DNA from: Hypsibius dujardini
Taxonomy: Eukaryota; Tardigrada; Eutardigrada; Parachela; Hypsibiidae
DNA: 27,396 nucleotides
Reading direction: 5' to 3'
Assembly: GCA_001579985.1 (NCBI GenBank)
Contig: LRSR01007989.1
Coordinates: forward strand, 1 to 27,396
Both the position numbers and the translations under genes were made by a program. Of this stretch, positions 23,922 to 27,396 are shown one piece after another (position 1 is the first letter of the stretch; each line of letters starts with the position of its first letter). The notes under the pieces are model-generated. The model was not told where the DNA came from. It made no database searches and saw only the letters and a list, made by a program, of their open reading frames with translations.

Positions 23922-26595
23922 TCAGACCGTTTGAAGCGCACGGATGACGTAACCAGGAACGTAGCAAGCAACCACCTGGGAAAGAGCAACGTCAGCGTGA
24001 CCCAATCATGAAAGAATAGTCTGTGGGGAGGATGTACAATAACGTACATCTTTGCTGATGGCACCATACAGCAGCATCCACTGCAGGGACACCACCAGTG
24101 TGGCCGCATCGGGACCGAAATCACCGTTTGTAGCTTTGGCCGTCTCGACCACGGACCGCAGATACTGCCCGATCAGCTGGACGACCTGCCGGGTATCATC
24201 GGCATGGAACTGCTTCATAACGGTGACGAAGCCGACCAGGAAGGGTGTCCCATCCACCGGGTCGTACCGTCGACGGGGAACCAGAGTATTTCCTGTTGCC
24301 AGGTCAAAACACGCACATTAAGTCAGATTGGAAAAGTATCTTGGCAATTATGCTGCAAGACGAACCGAGATTGGGAGCTGGAATGAAAGTATTACAAATG
24401 CCGAGGAAGCTGAGGAACATGGCCAGTCCCAAGTAGGAGTCCTTGCGAGTTCCCACGTAAATCTAACCGATCGAAAATTTAAATTATCAGTATGAATTTA
24501 AGGAGTTGTTGAATAAGCTAAAGTAAGGGTTGATTGCTACCTGAGAAAGCGGTTCTGTCAGGCCGGTCCACTGCAGGTACTCTGCCAGTTCGTACATCAG
24601 GAAGCTCTGTTCCTTTCCGTCGTCTCGTGGGGCGTCCAGCGGCTTGGACTTGATGTCGGTTAAAACAGCCCTATGAATAATAATACTCCAGGATGTCAGC
24701 ACAGCTGGAGATTCGACAGAAGCCGAGCACCCGGCGCAGGAAGCAAAACATACTCATTCAGAGTCTCGAGGGCTGCTACCAAGTGTTTCGAGTCGAACCG
24801 GCTGACAGTCCGCAGTTCATATGCTAGCTGGCGCCGCAACAGTTGGAGCTGCCCGATCTTAAAAGGCACAACAAAAGCATACTTCAAGGGGAAGTTTATT
24901 AAGTAGTTCATCGTGCACGACAGGTCGACTGCGTACCTTTTGGAATGTTTCCAGCATGAAGGGCCAAAGTTTGGCGCCCTTGCTGGTCGCTTGTGTGTAG
25001 AACTTGGCAGGCTGGGCTGTAAAAGCAAAAACTGCTGAGAATGTTCGACGCACCGCGACTCCCGAAATCTAATCATGCAATAGGCAAGAAATCGGCGCCA
25101 GCAGGCAACATACAATCAACGACAAGATTGAGTACACTGGTGGGTCCGGGGTATGGGCAAAAGGGGCGGAGCAGAGGGTGGTTAGGTGGTTGATTACACT
25201 GGTGGATTCGGGGAATGGGCAAAAGGGGCGAAGCAGGGAGTGGTCAGGTGGTTGATTGTTCGATTGTTTGAAAACCGCCCCTTGCCCCGCCCCCTTTGCC
25301 CATTCCCCGGACCCTCCAGTGTACTCAATCTTGTCGTTGACTCTAGCCAGAAATGTCATTGTGATTTACCGATGGAACTCTGTCCCATGCCGATTGCTTT
25401 AGCAAGAGCCTGGTAATGTGCAACCCATGTCTTATCCCGGAGGAGATCGTCGAGCGTCCGTTGCAGCGACTGCAGTTCCCGAACAATCATGAACGAATAC
25501 AGTCGATCAAGGCCGGCCACACCGGGAGCTCCCAGAGCGTGCTGCGAATTAAGCAAAATATTGATCAAGCAACACATTTGGTAGATGGTCGTGATGACCG
25601 AGAACGGGTACTGACCTGTAGTTTCCGGAAGACGGTGATGTTGACCAGTTCCTGACGAGTCCGCACATCAAACCACGAAGTGATCTGATCAATGTACACG
25701 GTGACTCTGAAGATAATAAAAACATCTGAGGATGATCAAAATATCCAGTTTGAAGTGGAATGAAGATATACTTTGGATCAGTGATGCGCACCAACTCGCG
25801 AGCCAGTCGACCGATAAAGGAGACAGAAATATCGACGGGCGGGAATTTCGGTATTGGAATGGTCCTCGACTGGTAAACGCTTTCCCACTCGGGAATCTGT
25901 TTTTAAACAGAAAGAGCTATTTAGATATCCCGATATAAGGGACGCGTATGACTATTGCGTGAATCTTGAAGTACCTTATTACGAAGAAAGACATTGCATT
26001 CCTGCTCGACGGAGAAGTTGATGATGCGTGACGTTTCTTCCTGCCAGATTTTGAGGCCGTAAATTTCGATGTAATCCTGGATGTACTCGAAGGAGCGTCG
26101 AAATCCGTCCATCTTGGCGCCGAGGATTTCCAGTCGCTGAACGAAATCTGTCGACTACCAATAAAATATTTCACGGAATGCTGCTACGAGACATTTCCAC
26201 AAACGACTGACTAAATGATGGTTACTTTGGATTTTGGAGGAAACATGCAGTCGTTGTGAAGGGCTAAAGCGACCAGTCTGACTAGCTCTTTTCGGATACC
26301 GTCCTCAAGGAGTTGTTTTGGATCAATCTAAGGTATGTGAAAAGAGCACCAATAAAACAGTGAATAGCAAAGACTTACTTCACTGCCATTGTGTGGAACT
26401 GTGATCTGCTTTGCCTACCTTGATGATTCCCACCAGTGTTGTCTTCATTTGAAGGATTCCTTCAGTGAATACAGATATAGCGTGAGTCAATCGCGCGACC
26501 TAATCAGAGAAAAGGGTCACTGGATGAAAGTGTGGTGCATGAGTTTTCGATAGAATCTCAACTTCTAGTGATCCTATCTGCTCGTAAGTCTGTCA

Positions 26596-26635
<40 letters not shown>

Positions 26636-27150
26636 CCTCGGTTTAACTAGCGTACTTCCAATCGCTCATCCAGCTGTGCGAAATCCTTCATCTTATCCTT
26701 ATCCAGCCTCGTTGGTAGCTCCCTCAGCTTATTCGTCTGAATGTCAACAATCCGCGCCAGCAAGTTGAACAGCGTCTCCGGAATGATCTGCAGTACCTTC
26801 CGTACGTACGCCACCAGCTCACCCGAATAGTACCGCGATACCGACTCCAGGTCGTTGCTGTTGGCCTGCAGGATTCGCAGTAGCGGATGGTCCATCGCCG
26901 AAGCCATCTTCAGGAAGGTAGCCCGGAGTTTGATGACTAGTGAGGGATTCTCCTTGATGCCGTCCTGCATCTGTTTGGTGTAGCTGTCGATGAGCTGCCA
27001 TGCGTAGGAAAGATCGCCGACCACGTCCAGGTTGATGAGGATGTCTTCTTTGGTATTGGCCATTTTGATCATCTTGTGGAGGTAGTCTTGAGTTTCCATG
27101 ATGAATTGTTTGACTTGGATATTGGACTCGAGTTGATGGAAGGCTTGGAC
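23922..27150 (-). CDS. WASHC5: WASH complex subunit strumpellin (WASHC5), 3' part
   Basis: Structural subunit of the WASH complex, which activates Arp2/3 on endosomes. Thirteen exons give 651 aa matching roughly the C-terminal 55% of the 1159-aa human protein: 27150-26656, 26499-26419, 26327-26226, 26154-25975, 25896-25772, 25706-25616, 25541-25370, 25016-24937, 24857-24754, 24670-24541, 24462-24366, 24292-24048, 23975-23922. All join in frame. Conserved blocks include [107 protein letters not shown] and [20 protein letters not shown]. The protein is mostly helical with no membrane segment. The first exon here starts at an acceptor (TTCTAG), so the 5' exons and start codon lie beyond the right edge. 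Confidence 0.95.
25017..25369 (-). mobile_element. WASHC5 intron carrying foldback element, copy 2
   Basis: This 353-nt intron is about 280 nt longer than its neighbours (65-91 nt). The insert (about 25112-25345) starts ATCAACGACAAGATTGAGTA and ends with its complement, the same termini as the copy at 23196-23556. Inside are GGGTCCGGGG and GGGCAAAAGGGGCGG words in one orientation on the left and inverted on the right. The donor and acceptor lie outside the insert. Confidence 0.75.
26588..26636. repeat. CTGT microsatellite in a WASHC5 intron
   Basis: About twelve CTGT units inside the 156-nt intron 26500-26655, ending about 20 nt from the donor. In the transcript the repeat reads ACAG. Confidence 0.9.
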
Positions 27151-27185
27151 CTAGAAGCAAACGCTGATTATTTCTACATTTCAAG

Positions 27186-27337
27186 TTTGCCTGTCTGCCT
27201 GTCTGCCTGTCTGCCTGTCTGCCTGTCTGTTTTTCTGCCTGTCTTTTTGCCTGTCTTTTTGCCTGTCTGTCTGTCTTTCTGTCTTTCTGACTGTTTTTCT
27301 GACTTTCTGACTGTCTGTCTATCTATCTATCTATCTA

Positions 27338-27396
<59 letters not shown>
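27186..27396. repeat. CTGT/CTGC/CTTT microsatellite running off the window edge
   Basis: Impure CTGT repeat with CTGC, CTTT and a CTAT block (about 27319-27340), becoming pure CTGT to the last base. It starts 34 nt upstream of a WASHC5 exon, in the intron whose other end lies outside the window. Confidence 0.9.

Overview
The window is nuclear DNA from an animal. It carries three multi-exon protein genes, all on the minus strand, with GT-AG introns: a mitochondrial Rho GTPase (Miro/RHOT), a muscle-type myosin II heavy chain (Mhc), and the 3' half of the WASH-complex subunit strumpellin (WASHC5). The myosin is of the striated or general muscle type and reads closest to protostome sequences I know. 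Most introns are only 60-95 nt, which suggests a small invertebrate with a compact genome, for example a tardigrade or similar protostome. I cannot fix the species from sequence alone.

Layout, left to right. 1-1443 has no gene; it holds a TA-flanked inverted-repeat (MITE-like) element at 818-1124 and simple repeats. 1444-5841 is Miro, 18 coding exons, 658 aa. 5842-9457 is about 3.6 kb between genes. It holds an AT-rich element with inward-facing motif arrays (about 6424-7236), a dispersed repeat carrying a CCACTGGT minisatellite (about 7345-8245) and a tRNA-like relic near 8815-8880. 9458-20922 is Mhc, 27 coding exons and 1938 codons as assembled, with an ambiguous base and an apparent missing piece at 15904-15998. 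20923-23921 is about 3 kb between genes. It holds a candidate Mhc promoter, a second copy of the dispersed repeat (about 21862-22412), the decayed remains of a Maverick/Polinton- or adintovirus-like element (22414 to about 23195, plus strand), a foldback element (23196-23556) and a tandem repeat in the WASHC5 3' UTR. 23922-27150 is WASHC5, 13 exons, 651 aa, with its 5' part beyond the window edge.

The three proteins do not form a pathway: Miro anchors mitochondria to motors, Mhc drives muscle contraction, and strumpellin belongs to the endosomal actin-nucleating WASH complex. What unites the window is its repeat architecture. Introns are either minimal or lengthened, and most of the long ones are filled by tandem repeats or foldback elements. 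The same foldback family occurs both between genes and inside a WASHC5 intron.

The points most worth a second look are the virus-like protease/capsid relic, a stop-free 246-nt intron in Miro just before the membrane anchor, and the gap in the myosin actin-binding region.
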